Assembly (NCBI RefSeq): GCF_004151275.2
Contig: NZ_CP130821.1
Span: 1,860,001 to 1,924,000 of the forward strand
DNA from: Flavobacterium dauae
Lineage (GTDB): Bacteria > Bacteroidota > Bacteroidia > Flavobacteriales > Flavobacteriaceae
Direction of reading: 5' to 3'
Length of the DNA: 64,000 bases
The position numbers and the translations under genes were made by a program. The notes beneath the pieces were generated by a model. The model was given only the letters and a program-made list of their open reading frames with translations. It was not told the DNA's origin and did no database searches. This document shows, one piece after another, positions 1-8,685 of the stretch (positions are counted from its first letter, which is position 1; each line of letters starts with the position of its first letter).

Positions 1-39
1 ATTTTGTAAGATTTTAAAAACAACACAACCATTCACACA

Positions 40-1290
40 ATGAATATCGTTATAAAAAATGCTACAATTGTAGATGCTTCAAGTCAATTTCATCAAAAAC
101 AGGTCGATATTAAAATAGAGAACGGAATAATTACTGAAATTTTTCCGGAAATCAATCACGGAAATTCTGACACGCTTTCGTTAGAAAACCTTCACGTTTC
201 CAGCGGATGGATGGATGCTTCGGTATCGTTTGGTGAACCAGGGTTTGAAGACCGCGAAACCATTGACAACGGTTTAACAACTGCTGCAAAAAGTGGTTTT
301 ACACACATTGCTTATCAACCAAATACTTCACCGGTGATTGATAATCAATCAATTGTGAGTTTTGTTAAATCAAAAGCTGCTTATCACGCAACCAGCCTTC
401 ATCCTATCGGAGCTTTTACAAAGAACCAAGAAGGAACCGATTTATCAGAAATGTTTGATATGCAAAATGCCGGTGCCATTGCTTTTGGCGACTATAAAAA
501 AAGCATTACAAACGCCAATTTATTAAAAATTGGATTGCAATATGTACAGGATTTTAACGGAACTGTAATCGCTTTTTGTAACGATGCAACCATTAAAGGA
601 AAAGGTGTGGTACACGAAGGTATTGCATCTACTAAATTAGGATTAAAAGGAATTCCGCCTTTAGCAGAAGAAGTAGTCTTAGCACGTAATTTATTCCTTT
701 TAGAATATACCGGCGGCAAAATGCACATTCCTACTGTTTCTACCGCACAATCGGTTGCAATGATTAAAGAAGCCAAAGCTAAAGGTTTAAATGTAACTTG
801 TAGCGTTGCAGTACATAATTTGGTGTTGACAGACGAGGTTTTAACCGATTTTGATACCCGTTTTAAAGTTAACCCTCCCCTACGCGATACGTTTCATCAA
901 CAAGCATTGATTAACGGTGTTTTAGATGGAACTATTGATGTGATTACATCGGACCACTGTGCGATGGATATTGAACATAAAAAAATGGAGTTTGATATGG
1001 CAAAAGATGGAACTATTGGTTTAGAATCTGCCTTTGGAGCATTGTTAACAAAACTTCCTTTAGATGTTGTTGTTGAAAAATTTCAGGCAGCAAAATATTT
1101 ATTTTTAAAAGAATTTAACACCATTAAAGTAGGGCAAAAAGCAGATTTAACATTGTTTGATCCTTCAAAAGAATGGACGTTTACCAAAACTGACATCTTA
1201 TCTAAATCAAAAAATTCGGCCTTTTTAAATCATAAAATGAAAGGGTTTGTTTACGGAATTTATCACAACAACAAGTTGATTATCAAATAA
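40..1290 (+). CDS. Dihydroorotase-like amidohydrolase lacking metal ligands
   Basis: The 416-residue protein has the full amidohydrolase layout of class I dihydroorotases: an N-terminal beta segment, a TIM barrel and a C-terminal beta segment ending in KVGQKADLTLFDP. The metal-binding HxH of the DxHVHxREPG motif reads DASVSFGEPG (residues 59-68), so both histidines are serines and the usual substrate arginine is glycine. The later HCED-type motif reads FCND. The HIPTVST histidine and the TSDH aspartate remain. Family knowledge says true PyrC needs these ligands, so pyrimidine-ring closure is doubtful. A structural or regulatory role, as in the pseudo-dihydroorotases that support aspartate transcarbamylase in pseudomonads, is an inference. 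It overlaps the next gene by one base. Confidence 0.85.
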   Translation: MNIVIKNATIVDASSQFHQKQVDIKIENGIITEIFPEINHGNSDTLSLENLHVSSGWMDASVSFGEPGFEDRETIDNGLTTAAKSGFTHIAYQPNTSPVIDNQSIVSFVKSKAAYHATSLHPIGAFTKNQEGTDLSEMFDMQNAGAIAFGDYKKSITNANLLKIGLQYVQDFNGTVIAFCNDATIKGKGVVHEGIASTKLGLKGIPPLAEEVVLARNLFLLEYTGGKMHIPTVSTAQSVAMIKEAKAKGLNVTCSVAVHNLVLTDEVLTDFDTRFKVNPPLRDTFHQQALINGVLDGTIDVITSDHCAMDIEHKKMEFDMAKDGTIGLESAFGALLTKLPLDVVVEKFQAAKYLFLKEFNTIKVGQKADLTLFDPSKEWTFTKTDILSKSKNSAFLNHKMKGFVYGIYHNNKLIIK

Positions 1291-1634
1291 TGAAAGAACA
1301 TAACATCTCAAAAGACGGAAAATTAGCTGCAATTATTGCTCATTTAACATTTATCGGGCCAATTATTGCGTGGTTTATCAATCAGGAAGAAAGAGATCCT
1401 TTTGGCAGTTTTTACATCAAACAATCTGTCGGAATTTTTTGTCTGTTTTTACTAATCAGTGCCATTTTTCCAATTGTTCCCGATTTTATGTTTATACCTA
1501 CTTTGATCGGATTTTACCTTTTTATTTTTATATTGTGGATTTACAGTTTTTCAGGAGCCATATCTAACCAGTACAAATTGCTGCCCGTAATTGGAAATTT
1601 CATTCAAAAAGCATTAACATCAAAGAAAAAATAA
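1290..1634 (+). CDS. DUF4870 family small membrane protein
   Basis: This 114-residue protein starts with the characteristic DGKLAAIIAHLTFIGPIIAW segment, then has the charged NQEERDPFGSFYIKQS loop and two or three further hydrophobic segments. This is the DUF4870 / Tic20-like pattern of small integral membrane proteins of unknown function. It is coupled on both sides: its ATG overlaps the stop of the dihydroorotase-like gene and its stop overlaps the start of the esterase gene, so the three form one transcription unit. The sequence shows no catalytic motif. Confidence 0.8.
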   Translation: MKEHNISKDGKLAAIIAHLTFIGPIIAWFINQEERDPFGSFYIKQSVGIFCLFLLISAIFPIVPDFMFIPTLIGFYLFIFILWIYSFSGAISNQYKLLPVIGNFIQKALTSKKK

Positions 1635-2281
1635 TGGAAAACGGACTTTTAAATTATTTGATTCGCGAACCTAAAGAAATTAAAGAAAAAAATCCTTTGT
1701 TGATTTTGATTCACGGTTACGGAAGCAATGAAGAAGATTTGTTTTCATTTGCATCAGAGTTACCCGATAATTATTATGTAGTTTCTGTTCAGGCTCCTTA
1801 TCAGATTCCGCCCTATGGATATGCGTGGTATGCCATTACTTTTGATGCCGATATGAATAAGTTTAGCAATGATAATCAAGCAATTGAATCACGTGATTTA
1901 CTTGTAAAATTTATTGATGAACTATGTACAAAATATCCTATTGATACCAATAATGTAAATTTGGCAGGTTTTAGTCAGGGTGCTATTTTAAGTTACGCCA
2001 TAGCCATTACTTATCCGGAAAAAATCAATAAAGTAGCAGCATTAAGCGGATATTTTCATAAAGAAATTATGACGCCAAAAACAGCTATTTCCGCATACCA
2101 TCATTTAAAAATATTTGGTTCACACGGAACCGTTGATCAAGTGATTCCGGTAGAATGGGCTAGACAAACAGCAAATTTTTTACAACCTTTTCATATTGCG
2201 TTTGAATATAAGGAATACCCTGTAGGGCACGGCGTATCTCCTAAAAATTTTCAAGATTTTAAAATGTTTTTAATAAGTTAA
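1634..2281 (+). CDS. Alpha/beta hydrolase of the phospholipase/carboxylesterase family
   Basis: The 215-residue cytoplasmic hydrolase has the oxyanion-hole segment LILIHGYGSNEEDL near residue 25, the nucleophile elbow GFSQG (LAGFSQGAILSYA), the aspartate in HGTVDQVIP and the histidine in YPVGHGVS. This is the catalytic triad order of the COG0400 carboxylesterase/thioesterase group. No signal peptide is present. The natural substrate cannot be read from the sequence. It is the last gene of the three-gene unit and is followed by an inverted repeat. Confidence 0.85.
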   Translation: MENGLLNYLIREPKEIKEKNPLLILIHGYGSNEEDLFSFASELPDNYYVVSVQAPYQIPPYGYAWYAITFDADMNKFSNDNQAIESRDLLVKFIDELCTKYPIDTNNVNLAGFSQGAILSYAIAITYPEKINKVAALSGYFHKEIMTPKTAISAYHHLKIFGSHGTVDQVIPVEWARQTANFLQPFHIAFEYKEYPVGHGVSPKNFQDFKMFLIS

Positions 2282-2318
2282 CCCGGTTAACTAAACCTTA
2301 TTTATCAAATTAACCGGG
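2282..2318. terminator. Inverted repeat between convergent genes
   Basis: CCCGGTTAA (2282-2290) pairs perfectly with TTAACCGGG (2310-2318) across a 19-base loop, between the convergent esterase and universal stress genes. There is no strong U tract, so it is either a weak bidirectional terminator or only a repeat. Confidence 0.4.
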
Positions 2319-2362
2319 AGTTAACATTGTAACACTTTTAAAAGGCTACTCAAAATAATACA

Positions 2363-3211
2363 TTATTTATTCCTCTGCTCTTTTAATACTAAAACCGGCA
2401 CATCGGCGTGGTAAGACAATTGTTTACTTAAACTGGTGGTAAACAGTTTTTCAAAAAAGTTTAATTGCCGTTTTACAATACACATTACATCAATCAGCTG
2501 GTCGTCTATAAAAAAGAATACGCTATCGTCTAGCTTTTCATTTAATACGGTATGAAAACTAACATTTGGTTGGTTAAATTCTTTTTTCCACTCCTCTAAA
2601 AGCTCCATTGTTTTTGGGTTTTCTTTCCGTAAAACGTGTAATATTTTTGTATCTGCATTTAACAATTGTGCAATTTTAATAATCTGATGCAATCCTGGTT
2701 TGTCGCTATCGCGTAACATTGTTGCAAATCCAAAATTATTTAAACGTTTAAATTCTGCTTTTTTTGGCACACTTAAAATGGGAATATCCACATTCTCCAT
2801 CACGTGAACGGTATTAGAACCCAACAGCTTTTTCTCAAAGCCCGAATTTCCATTAGTACCCATTACAATAAAATCAATAGCCTCTTTACTGATTATTTTC
2901 TGAATGATTGAAAGCATAATTCCTTCTTCAAAAATAAACGTTAGTTTAATATCCGGACAATCAATTTCATTGGCAATATTTCGCAATTTGGGAACTTCTT
3001 TCTTATAATTTTCAAAATGATTCAGTTCAATAGAATTATACACATTTTGAATCAGTTCGGGTTGACCTGCCGAAGTTGTTGAAATCACGGGCATTTCGTA
3101 TGTATTCAACACATATATTTCGGCATCAATACTTTTAGCCAATTTTAAGGCATACACAAAAGCATTGTTTGCTGTTTCTGAAAAATCGGTTGGGAAAAGA
3201 ATCTTTTTCAT
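2363..3211 (-). CDS. Tandem-domain universal stress protein
   Basis: The 282-residue cytoplasmic protein carries two UspA domains. The first (about 1-145) starts MKKILFPTDFSE and contains GTNGNSGFEKKLLGS, matching the ATP-binding G-2X-G-9X-G-S motif. The second (about 150-280) ends with VPVLVLKEQ but lacks that glycine signature, so only one domain is expected to bind nucleotide. Tandem Usp proteins of this size are common in Bacteroidota. It is monocistronic, convergent with the esterase gene and divergent from mnmE. Confidence 0.88.
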   Translation of the reverse strand: MKKILFPTDFSETANNAFVYALKLAKSIDAEIYVLNTYEMPVISTTSAGQPELIQNVYNSIELNHFENYKKEVPKLRNIANEIDCPDIKLTFIFEEGIMLSIIQKIISKEAIDFIVMGTNGNSGFEKKLLGSNTVHVMENVDIPILSVPKKAEFKRLNNFGFATMLRDSDKPGLHQIIKIAQLLNADTKILHVLRKENPKTMELLEEWKKEFNQPNVSFHTVLNEKLDDSVFFFIDDQLIDVMCIVKRQLNFFEKLFTTSLSKQLSYHADVPVLVLKEQRNK

Positions 3212-3337
3212 AATCTTAAATGACTGTTGGTTTGTTGCTATTAAATTACAAAAAATTAAATCAGTGTAAAAAAAATAAAGACTTTTTTTTTAAAGATACA
3301 TCAATTTTTAAAATTAGCAGGATTTATAAAGTTAACG

Positions 3338-3345
3338 TAAATTTG
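3338..3345 (+). promoter_or_regulatory. Bacteroidota -7 box for mnmE
   Basis: TAAATTTG matches TAnnTTTG and lies 19 bases before the ATG. At the proper distance upstream there is only a weak TTA in place of TTG. Confidence 0.45.
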
Positions 3346-3364
3346 TAATTCAATTTTTAAGTTT

Positions 3365-4765
3365 ATGATTTTAAACGATACAATAGTAGCACTTGCTTCG
3401 GCATCTGGCACAGGTGCGGTGGCATTAATCCGCGTTTCGGGACCACAGGCAATTGGTTTGGTAGCTGATGTTTTTCAGTCTGTAAAAAATAAAGATTTAC
3501 GCAACCAAAAAACACATACATTGCATTTGGGCTTTATTAAAGATGATGAAAAGATCATTGATCAAGTGTTGGTTTCACTTTTTAAAGGAATCAATTCGTA
3601 TACAGGCGAGCCAACGGTGGAGATTTCGTGTCACGGATCTACATTTATCCAACAACAAATCATACAACTTTTATTAAGAAAAGGCTGTAGAATGGCAACT
3701 GCTGGCGAATTTACCATGCGTTCGTTTTTAAACGGAAAAATGGATTTATCGCAAGCCGAAGCCGTAGCCGATTTAATTGCGTCAGACAACGAAGCATCGC
3801 ATCAATTAGCAATGCAGCAAATGCGTGGCGGATTTTCGAATGAAATTGCAAAACTTCGAGAAGAACTATTGAATTTTGCTTCGTTGATTGAATTAGAATT
3901 AGATTTTTCGGAAGAAGATGTGGAATTTGCCGACCGTACTGCTTTTAGAGATCTAGTAAATAGAATTCAGTTTGTTTTAAAGCGGTTGATTGATTCGTTT
4001 GCGGTTGGAAACGTCATTAAAAACGGAATTCCGGTTGCTATTGTGGGCGAACCTAATGTTGGTAAGTCAACCCTTTTGAATGCTTTACTTAATGAAGAAC
4101 GAGCTATTGTTTCAGATATTGCCGGCACCACACGCGATACAATTGAAGATGAGTTAGTGATTGATGGTATTGGTTTTCGATTTATTGATACAGCGGGAAT
4201 TCGCGAAACAAAAGATGTGGTAGAAAGCATTGGTATTCAAAAAACGTTCGAGAAAATAGAACAAGCTCAAGTAGTTATTTATCTATTTGACAGCTTAAAG
4301 TTTAAAGTTCAAAGTTCGGAATATATAGTTGAAATTGAAAAAGTTAAGAATAAATACCCACAAAAACTGTTAATTGTCGTTATTAATAAAGTAGATTTAA
4401 TTGCCGAAACAGATGTTTTAAAAATCCGTCAACAACTTGAAACATTAAACGTTAAACTTGAAACAATATCAGCTAAACAAAAAACAGGCATTAACGAATT
4501 GAAAAATCAATTGATGCGTTTGGTAAATACAGGTGCATTGCGTAACAACGAAACCATTGTAACCAACACCCGTCATTACGATTCTTTGATTAAAGCTTTA
4601 GAAGAAATTCAAAAAGTACAATATGGATTGGATATGGGAATTTCTGCAGATTTAATGGCAATCGATATTCGTCAAGCTTTATATTATTTTGGTGAAATAA
4701 CAGGACAAGTTACCAATGACGAATTGTTGGGAAATATTTTTTCTAATTTTTGTATCGGTAAATAA
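3365..4765 (+). CDS. mnmE: tRNA uridine-5-carboxymethylaminomethyl modification GTPase MnmE
   Basis: MnmE works with MnmG to modify the wobble uridine of several tRNAs in the cytoplasm. The 466-residue protein has the N-terminal folate-binding domain (about 1-118), a helical domain, and an inserted GTPase domain with G1 GEPNVGKST, the G3 DTAG and G4 NKVD motifs. It ends in the diagnostic C-terminal FCIGK with catalytic Cys463. Length is typical. The GTPase domain contains two short tracts (about 4298-4320 and 4431-4470) built from GTTCAAAGTT-like words that look like absorbed repeat sequence. It is followed directly by a broken gene. Confidence 0.95.
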   Translation: MILNDTIVALASASGTGAVALIRVSGPQAIGLVADVFQSVKNKDLRNQKTHTLHLGFIKDDEKIIDQVLVSLFKGINSYTGEPTVEISCHGSTFIQQQIIQLLLRKGCRMATAGEFTMRSFLNGKMDLSQAEAVADLIASDNEASHQLAMQQMRGGFSNEIAKLREELLNFASLIELELDFSEEDVEFADRTAFRDLVNRIQFVLKRLIDSFAVGNVIKNGIPVAIVGEPNVGKSTLLNALLNEERAIVSDIAGTTRDTIEDELVIDGIGFRFIDTAGIRETKDVVESIGIQKTFEKIEQAQVVIYLFDSLKFKVQSSEYIVEIEKVKNKYPQKLLIVVINKVDLIAETDVLKIRQQLETLNVKLETISAKQKTGINELKNQLMRLVNTGALRNNETIVTNTRHYDSLIKALEEIQKVQYGLDMGISADLMAIDIRQALYYFGEITGQVTNDELLGNIFSNFCIGK

Positions 4766-4801
4766 ATTATGATTGGTATTGTAAGTTGTAACGAAATGTA
4801 A

Positions 4802-5206
4802 ATCGTCAGAAATAAAGAATTGATGCGTATTTTCAAGGACTTAGATTTGGTAGAGCAATTAGGTTCAGGAATTCCAAGAATTTTACAGGCTTATGCACAA
4901 GATAGTTTTCATTTTTCAGAAAACTTTTTGAGAGTTACGTTGCCTTCAACAGAATCTGTAACTAGAACCCAGCAAGACACCCAGCAAGTTAAAGAACTTT
5001 TGAAAGTATTTAAAGGAACACATAGCCGTGGCGAATTACAAGAAATGTTAGGTTTATCTGATAGAGAAAATTTTAGACAAAATTATTTATAACCAGCCAT
5101 AGAAGCAGGTTTAGTAGCCTTAACTATTCCTGATAACCCCACAAGCAGAAATCAAAGGTATTATTTAACAGACAAGGGAAAAGGATTATTGAAAAGCTTA
5201 GAGTAG
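4802..5206 (+). pseudogene. Remnant of an AlbA_2/RecG-like ATP-binding transcriptional regulator
   Basis: The reading frame from 4802 encodes the C-terminal part of the COG2865 family, recognisable in LMRIFKDLDLVEQLGSGIPR (starting near residue 7) and the later FSENFLRVTLPS. A TAA at 5090-5092 interrupts it. The same frame then continues for 37 sense codons through PAIEAGLVALTIPD and YYLTDKGKGLLK to a TAG at 5204. This is the expected winged-helix end of the family, with TAA standing where a lysine codon is usual. The N-terminal ATP-binding half is missing, and the fragment starts 36 bases after mnmE. It is therefore both truncated and nonsense-interrupted. Confidence 0.75.
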
Positions 5207-5318
5207 TATCTAAACTTTTTTCTTTTCTTTAGCTTTATTTTACTTTTTTAATCAAAACGACAAACAACGACGTATAAAATACTTTTATTTGAAACTAAAA
5301 TGCAAATACTTTAGATAG

Positions 5319-5543
5319 TATAAAAAAATAGTTATTAGCAATCAAAGATTACTTTCAAATAAGTTAGATAGGGTTTTATTTATTTCAGATTTAGCAGAGA
5401 AATTAAAATCTGAAAAGATAGATGAAGCACTTAAACAAAAACTAACTTATGGGAAAATTTTATTAAATAATTACGAAGAACCTTACTGTAATAATCTGTT
5501 TTGGTTGTTGTTGAAAGATGACTTAAAAGTGCTTCTGGAATAA
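5319..5543 (+). other. Open segment without start codon in a decayed region
   Basis: A 74-codon open stretch (after a stop at 5316) reads as a plausible soluble protein (SNKLDRVLFISDLAEKLKSE and onward) but has no ATG and no family I recognise. It lies in the 545-base gap between the RecG-like remnant and typA. I treat it as probable gene debris. The rest of 5207-5318 shows nothing beyond AT-rich sequence. Confidence 0.25.
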
Positions 5544-5631
5544 ATTCTAAAACTTGTTTAAGAGAAATTTTGTGGTCTTTAAAAACTAACATAAACATTT
5601 GATTATCAGTAATAAACACACAAAAAAACAA
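5431..5631 (-). pseudogene. Possible N-terminal fragment of an IS4-type (DUF4372) transposase
   Basis: The minus-strand frame contains LEFIPEALLSHLSTTTKTDY followed by YSKVL, which resembles the N-terminus of IS4-family transposases of Bacteroidota. After that point (about 5490) the resemblance stops and the frame runs into the opposing open segment. No terminal inverted repeats or target duplication are visible. The identification rests on recollection of the family pattern and is weak. Confidence 0.28.
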
Positions 5632-5679
5632 GATAAATATTTAAAAATCAACTAATTAAATTATAATTTATAGTGGATA

Positions 5680-5713
5680 AAAAAGAAATAGTCGGAAGAA
5701 AAATCTTCCGACT
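5680..5713 (-). terminator. Rho-independent terminator of typA
   Basis: AGTCGGAAGA (5690-5699) pairs with TCTTCCGACT (5704-5713) around a 4-base loop. On the minus strand a T-rich tract follows. A second perfect 14-base palindrome, AGGGTTGCAACCCT, lies at 5720-5733. Confidence 0.8.
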
Positions 5714-5751
5714 ATGACTAGGGTTGCAACCCTCGATATTTTTTTTATGAT

Positions 5752-7551
5752 TTAATCTATCTTATAACGTTTTCTATCATTTTCATTTAAGTAGATTTTA
5801 CGTAAACGTAACGATTTTGGAGTTACCTCAACGTATTCATCTTTTTGAATGTATTCTAACGCTTCTTCTAAAGAGAATTTAATAGCTGGTACAATTCGGG
5901 CTTTATCATCGGCTCCAGACGAACGTACGTTGGTTAATTTTTTCGTTTTAGTAACATTAACCGTCATATCATCAGAACGAGAATTTTCTCCAATTACCTG
6001 ACCTTCATAAATATCCTCATTAGGATCAACAAAGAATTTACCACGATCTTGTAATTTATCAATAGAATAAGGAATTGCTTTTCCGTTTTCCATAGAAATT
6101 AATGAACCATTGTTACGTCCGGCAATTTCACCTTTATAAGGTTGATATTCCAAGAAACGGTGTGCCATAATTGCCTCACCTGCTGTTGCGGTTAACAATT
6201 GGTTACGCAAACCAATGATTCCGCGAGATGGAATATTGAAAACAATAATCATACGTTCGCCACGAGGTTCCATTGACAACATTTCGCCTTTACGCAATGT
6301 TACAAATTCTACTGCACGACCTGATAAATTTTCAGGAATATCTATTGTTAATTCTTCAACAGGCTCACATTTTACACCGTCGATTTCTTTGATGATAACT
6401 TGTGGTTGACCAATTTGTAATTCATAACCTTCGCGACGCATTGTTTCAATTAAAACAGATAAGTGCAACACTCCACGACCAAAAACCATAAATTTATCGG
6501 CAGAATCGGTTTCGTTTACGCGTAAAGCCAAATTCTTCTCTAATTCTTTAGTTAAACGGTCTTTAATGTGACGAGAAGTTACATATTTACCTTCTTTACC
6601 AAAGAATGGAGAATCATTAATTGTGAACAACATACTCATTGTAGGCTCGTCAATTTTAATTGTTTCCAAGCCTTCAGGATTTTCGAAATCTGCAATACAG
6701 TCACCAATTTCAAAACCTTCAATTCCCACAACCGCACAAATATCTCCGGCTCTTACTTCTGAAACTTTCATACGGCCTAAACCTTCAAAAGTATATAATT
6801 CTTTTATTTTAGATTTTACAACACCGCCTTCGCGTTTAATTAACGAAATATTCATTCCTTCGCGTAAAATGCCACGGTGTAAGCGACCAATTGCAATACG
6901 ACCTGTGAATGAAGAGAAATCTAACGAAGTAATCAACATTTGTGGTGTTCCTTCTTTTTCTTCGGCAGCCGGAACGTGCTCAATTACCATTTCTAATAAC
7001 GGCTCCATTGAATCGGTTGGTTGTTTCCAATCGGTACTCATCCAGTTGTTTTTTGCCGAACCGTAAACCGAAGGAAAATCTAACTGCCATTCTTCTGCTC
7101 CCAATTCAAACATCAAATCAAAAACTTTTTCGTGAACTTCGTCTGGTGTACAGTTTTCTTTATCCACTTTATTAATTACCACACAAGGTTTTAGCCCTAA
7201 TTCGATTGCTTTTTGTAAAACAAAACGGGTTTGTGGCATTGGTCCTTCAAAAGCATCAACAATTAAAAGCACACCATCTGCCATATTTAAAACACGTTCT
7301 ACTTCGCCACCAAAATCCGCGTGACCAGGAGTATCAATAATGTTAATTTTTGTTCCTTTGTACTGAACCGATACGTTTTTAGAAACGATAGTAATTCCAC
7401 GCTCGCGCTCTAAATCGTTGTTGTCAAGGATAAGGTCTCCAGTGTTTTCATTCTCTCTGAACAATTGACAGTGGTACATAATTTTGTCAACCATAGTAGT
7501 TTTTCCGTGGTCAACGTGTGCAATAATTGCGATGTTTCTAATCTGAGTCAT
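5752..7551 (-). CDS. typA: Ribosome-binding translational GTPase TypA/BipA
   Basis: TypA is an EF-G-like GTPase that binds the ribosome and affects large-subunit assembly and stress growth. The 599-residue protein starts at [20 protein letters not shown] (G1), has ERERGITI in switch [13 protein letters not shown] (G3) and NKVDKENC (G4). It then has the beta-barrel, the two EF-G-like alpha/beta domains and the TypA-specific C-terminal domain with the [14 protein letters not shown] segment. Length and order match the family. It lies downstream of rpsT, from which a terminator hairpin separates it. Confidence 0.96.
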   Translation of the reverse strand: MTQIRNIAIIAHVDHGKTTMVDKIMYHCQLFRENENTGDLILDNNDLERERGITIVSKNVSVQYKGTKINIIDTPGHADFGGEVERVLNMADGVLLIVDAFEGPMPQTRFVLQKAIELGLKPCVVINKVDKENCTPDEVHEKVFDLMFELGAEEWQLDFPSVYGSAKNNWMSTDWKQPTDSMEPLLEMVIEHVPAAEEKEGTPQMLITSLDFSSFTGRIAIGRLHRGILREGMNISLIKREGGVVKSKIKELYTFEGLGRMKVSEVRAGDICAVVGIEGFEIGDCIADFENPEGLETIKIDEPTMSMLFTINDSPFFGKEGKYVTSRHIKDRLTKELEKNLALRVNETDSADKFMVFGRGVLHLSVLIETMRREGYELQIGQPQVIIKEIDGVKCEPVEELTIDIPENLSGRAVEFVTLRKGEMLSMEPRGERMIIVFNIPSRGIIGLRNQLLTATAGEAIMAHRFLEYQPYKGEIAGRNNGSLISMENGKAIPYSIDKLQDRGKFFVDPNEDIYEGQVIGENSRSDDMTVNVTKTKKLTNVRSSGADDKARIVPAIKFSLEEALEYIQKDEYVEVTPKSLRLRKIYLNENDRKRYKID

Positions 7552-7593
7552 AAAAATAGATTTCTTGTAATTTTGTGGTCAGTTGTTTAACCA

Positions 7594-7622
7594 CAAAAAG
7601 CTCTCGGATAAGGAGAGCTTGT
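7594..7622 (-). terminator. Terminator between rpsT and typA
   Basis: AAGCTCTC and GAGAGCTT form a hairpin (about 7599-7620). On the minus strand TTTTTG follows, so it terminates rpsT before typA. Confidence 0.7.
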
Positions 7623-7651
7623 GTATTATTATTTTTAATCTAAATACGTTA

Positions 7652-7903
7652 TTATAATGCGTTAACGTGCTTAGTTAATTTAGATTTTAAGTTAGCTGCT
7701 TTGTTATTATGAATGATATTCTTTTTAGCTAATTTATCGATCATTGAAGTAACAACAACTAATTTTTCAGCAGCTTCTGTTTTACTTTCAATTAAACGCA
7801 AAGCTTTAATAGCGTTACGAGTTGTTTTGTGCTGATACTTGTTTAACACTCTTTTCTTTTCGTTGCTTCTGATTCTTTTTAAAGCTGACTTGTGATTTGC
7901 CAT
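7652..7903 (-). CDS. rpsT: Small ribosomal subunit protein bS20
   Basis: The 83-residue basic protein starts MANHKSALKRIRSNEKKR and ends with the conserved HNNKAANLKSKLTKHV segment, which identifies bS20, a primary 16S rRNA-binding protein of the 30S subunit. Length is normal. It sits between the tRNA-Glu cluster and typA, with its own terminator downstream. No TAnnTTTG box was found in the 150 bases upstream. Confidence 0.95.
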   Translation of the reverse strand: MANHKSALKRIRSNEKKRVLNKYQHKTTRNAIKALRLIESKTEAAEKLVVVTSMIDKLAKKNIIHNNKAANLKSKLTKHVNAL

Positions 7904-8058
7904 TTTTTAATCTTTTTTAATTGTAATAATTATTTTAAAAACTTTTAGTTAAAAAAGAAAAACCTCCCACAATTGTTACCAACCACTTTGGTTTTAACTA
8001 ATAAAATAACAATTGAGACACTAATTATTATTTTACAAAACTTATTTACAACTAACAG

Positions 8059-8130
8059 TAGCCCGTAAGGGAATCGAACCCTTCTTACCAGGATGAAAAC
8101 CTGGCGTCCTAACCGATAGACGAACGGGCC
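8059..8130 (-). tRNA. tRNA-Glu (TTC), divergent copy 1
   Basis: The reverse strand folds into a 72-nt cloverleaf with the anticodon loop TTTTCAT (anticodon TTC) between CCAGG and CCTGG, and a GGTTCGATTCC T arm. It is the most promoter-distal copy and differs from the other three in the acceptor stem (GGCCCGT with ACGGGCT), the D loop and the variable/T-stem bases. The CCA end is not encoded. Confidence 0.95.
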
Positions 8131-8163
8131 ATCATTATTTTTAAGGTTTGATGGAAACCTTTG

Positions 8164-8235
8164 TAGTCCGTAGGGGAATCGAACCCCTGTTACCAGGATG
8201 AAAACCTGGCGTCCTAACCCCTAGACGAACGGACC
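8164..8235 (-). tRNA. tRNA-Glu (TTC), copy 2
   Basis: A 72-nt cloverleaf with anticodon TTC, acceptor GGTCCGT with ACGGACT. The body is identical to copies 3 and 4, but the bases after the discriminator A are CAA, so CCA is not encoded. Confidence 0.96.
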
Positions 8236-8267
8236 ATCAATTTTTAAAGGATTGATAAAAACCTTGG

Positions 8268-8339
8268 TAGTCCGTAGGGGAATCGAACCCCTGTTACCAG
8301 GATGAAAACCTGGCGTCCTAACCCCTAGACGAACGGACC
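8268..8339 (-). tRNA. tRNA-Glu (TTC), copy 3
   Basis: A 72-nt cloverleaf with anticodon TTC, identical in body to copies 2 and 4. CCA is encoded directly after the discriminator A (8265-8267 on the complementary strand). Confidence 0.97.
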
Positions 8340-8371
8340 ATCAATTTTTAAAGGATTGATAAAAACCTTGG

Positions 8372-8443
8372 TAGTCCGTAGGGGAATCGAACCCCTGTTA
8401 CCAGGATGAAAACCTGGCGTCCTAACCCCTAGACGAACGGACC
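8372..8443 (-). tRNA. tRNA-Glu (TTC), copy 4, promoter-proximal
   Basis: A 72-nt cloverleaf with anticodon TTC, identical to copies 2 and 3. CCA is encoded at 8369-8371 on the complementary strand. It is the first gene after the tRNA promoter. Confidence 0.97.
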
Positions 8444-8463
8444 ATTATTTGTATTTGCGGTTG

Positions 8464-8493
8464 CAAAATTAGTATTTATTTTAAAACCTACAA
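8464..8493 (-). promoter_or_regulatory. Promoter of the tRNA-Glu cluster
   Basis: On the minus strand TTG (8493-8491) is followed after exactly 19 bases by TAATTTTG (8471-8464), a full match to the Bacteroidota TTG/TAnnTTTG consensus. The first tRNA begins 20 bases downstream. Confidence 0.75.
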
Positions 8494-8685
8494 ATTATTT
8501 TTACTTTTTCTGTGTAAAAAAAGAACGTTATTGCTTTTTCTTAGCGAGTGCAAATATCTGTATATTTTTTGAATTGGCAAATGAAAATTTCAAAACTAAC
8601 AACATTTCTTCTTTCAATATTCTTTTTAGTATTTAAACTACGGAACTATTTCAATTTTTAAAAGCGGTATGGTGTTTATTTTGGT

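Larger units (their letters stand above)
8059..8443 (-). repeat. Tandem 104-105-bp repeat carrying four tRNA-Glu genes
   Basis: The tRNA genes repeat with spacings of 105, 104 and 104 bases. The spacers of copies 2-4 are near-identical (TTTTTAAAGGATTGATAAAA core), so the unit duplicated as gene plus spacer. The outermost copy has diverged. Confidence 0.9.

Noticed and set aside
5720..5733. AGGGTTGCAACCCT palindrome as a regulator site
   Set aside because: Single copy in the window and next to the typA terminator; most simply part of the 3' region.
6623..7066. 147-codon frame antisense to typA
   Set aside because: Shadow of typA in the opposite strand; codon use is the complement of a highly conserved gene.
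8581..8661. 26-codon plus-strand frame with signal-peptide-like start
   Set aside because: Too short, no continuation in any frame and no terminator; could be a remnant but cannot be supported.
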